Below are positions 5,835-6,704 of a stretch of DNA of 6,704 bases, piece by piece. The stretch lies in contig JAJNQE010000182.1 of NCBI GenBank assembly GCA_021154985.1, positions 1-6,704 of the forward strand, given 5' to 3'. The DNA is from Hydrogenophaga sp. (GTDB lineage: Bacteria; Pseudomonadota; Gammaproteobacteria; Burkholderiales; Burkholderiaceae_C). How positions within the stretch are numbered: the first letter of the stretch is position 1; each line of letters opens with the position of its first letter. The translations under genes and the position numbers were made by a program. The notes under the pieces were generated by a model. It did not search any database. It was given only the letters and a program-made list of their open reading frames with translations, and had not been told where the DNA came from.

Positions 5835-6704
5835 GGTCGGGGGTGTAGCGCAGGCACGCCCCGGCGCGTTCTACACGGCCCGAGCCGACCTTGATGTGAA
5901 TGCGGTGGCCGCGCGTGGTGCAGGCCTTGATCTGATCGAGCAGTTCGTCCAGTTGCGCGGTGGAGGCCGCCACCCCGGCGCTGGCGCGCAGCCACTGTCG
6001 CAGGGCGTTGGCTTGCCGGTCGCGGCTGAGCAACTGCAGTCGCTCGATCTGCGGGGGTGTCCCGGTGTGCACCAGGTCCAGGGTGGCCAGTTCGTCGAGC
6101 AGGCGCTGGGCCTGCGCAGCGTGGCGTGCACTGCGCGCAAGCAGGGTCCGAAAGCCGGGAAAGCTGGCTTCCCATGCAGGCATGAGCACGGCGCGGATGC
6201 GGTTGCGGGTGAAGCGCGTGTCGGTGTTGCTGGGGTCGTCCACAAACGCGTGGTCTGCGGCCTGCAACCAGTCGCGCAGGGCCTGCGCGGGCACTTCCAG
6301 CAAGGGCCGGCCGAACTTCATGCCTCCGCGCTCAAACCGCTCGGGCATGGAGGCCAGCCCCGGCAGACCCGCACCCCGGCTGAGCGCGAGCAGCAGGGTC
6401 TCGGCCTGGTCGTCGGCGTGCTGGCCGAGCAACACGCAGTCCACTTCAGCCTGCCGGGCCATGTGGGCCAGCGCGGTGTACCGCGCGAGGCGGGCGGCGT
6501 CTTCCGGGCTCTGCCCGGGTTCGTGAGCGGCCTGCACGTGCGCGACCTTGAGCTCAATGCCGAGCCGTTCGCAAAAGTGCCGCGCGTGGGTTTCAAAGCC
6601 GTCAGCGGCAGACTGCAAGCCATGGTGCACATGCAATGCCACCACCCTGCCGGGCCAGCGCTGGTGTGCAGCCAGCAGCAAGGCCGTGGAATCGCCCCCC
6701 CCGC
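5830..6704 (-). CDS. tilS: tRNA(Ile)-lysidine synthetase TilS (5' partial)
   Basis: TilS uses ATP and lysine to convert C34 of tRNA-Ile(CAU) to lysidine, so that it reads AUA and is charged with isoleucine. The gene runs off the right edge. The 290 visible residues begin inside the PP-loop ATP-pyrophosphatase motif: GGGDSTALL, preceded by a codon ending in GC that is compatible with the expected Ser. Numbered from that first Gly, further family blocks are LHVHHGLQ at about 28-35 and LLGQHADDQAETLLLALSRG at about 91-110. DDPSN with FTRNRIRAVLMP follows at about 154-173. The remaining C-terminal part is about 110 residues and seems to lack the extra C-terminal domain of the longer E. coli protein (432 residues). 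About 20-30 N-terminal residues are missing. The TAA stop overlaps a possible ATG of the lysC frame and the -10 box. It lies 56 bases upstream of lysC in the same direction. Confidence 0.95.
   Translation of the reverse strand, partial: GGGDSTALLLAAHQRWPGRVVALHVHHGLQSAADGFETHARHFCERLGIELKVAHVQAAHEPGQSPEDAARLARYTALAHMARQAEVDCVLLGQHADDQAETLLLALSRGAGLPGLASMPERFERGGMKFGRPLLEVPAQALRDWLQAADHAFVDDPSNTDTRFTRNRIRAVLMPAWEASFPGFRTLLARSARHAAQAQRLLDELATLDLVHTGTPPQIERLQLLSRDRQANALRQWLRASAGVAASTAQLDELLDQIKACTTRGHRIHIKVGSGRVERAGACLRYTPDL

Noticed and set aside
5831..6175. Long upstream extension of the lysC frame into tilS.
   Set aside because: It is out of frame with tilS, which has clear family motifs. 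The usual aspartokinase N-terminus begins at 5773.

Overview
The window is an ordinary-looking stretch of chromosome from a GC-rich betaproteobacterium, most likely Burkholderiales and probably Comamonadaceae (Hydrogenophaga or Acidovorax-like). This placement is an inference from the TctE-type kinase, the wording of the aspartokinase N-terminus, the short TilS and the tilS-lysC-tRNA-Ser order. No database search was possible. No mobile element, CRISPR array or prophage is visible.

Plus strand, left (bases 2-1524): the 3' part of a TctE-like sensor histidine kinase, whose stop codon overlaps the start of hslR (Hsp15, an S4-domain RNA-binding protein) by four bases. These converge on the minus-strand genes across a 48-base gap that holds a weak hairpin.

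Minus strand, centre (1573-4239): a 578-residue protein with seven contiguous 34-residue TPR repeats and a C-terminal domain with the motifs of a 2-oxoglutarate/Fe(II) dioxygenase. It is followed after 15 bases by a DMT/EamA-family membrane transporter. The two are probably one operon; the substrates of both are unknown.

Minus strand, right (4306-6704): 5'-partial tilS (tRNA-Ile lysidine synthetase), then lysC (aspartate kinase), then tRNA-Ser(GCU) with an encoded CCA end, then a strong intrinsic terminator. No terminator with a T-tract is visible between lysC and the tRNA, so lysC transcripts may run into the tRNA and end at that terminator.

The best points to follow up are small-scale. They are a possible internal start in lysC for a separate ACT-domain (beta) subunit, a compound TATAATG junction between tilS and lysC that combines a stop codon, a possible start and a -10 box, and a G-rich 15-mer next to the lysC start that resembles the thrombin-binding aptamer quadruplex. 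The uncharacterised TPR-dioxygenase is also of interest. I do not see convincing evidence for a wholly new multi-gene system.
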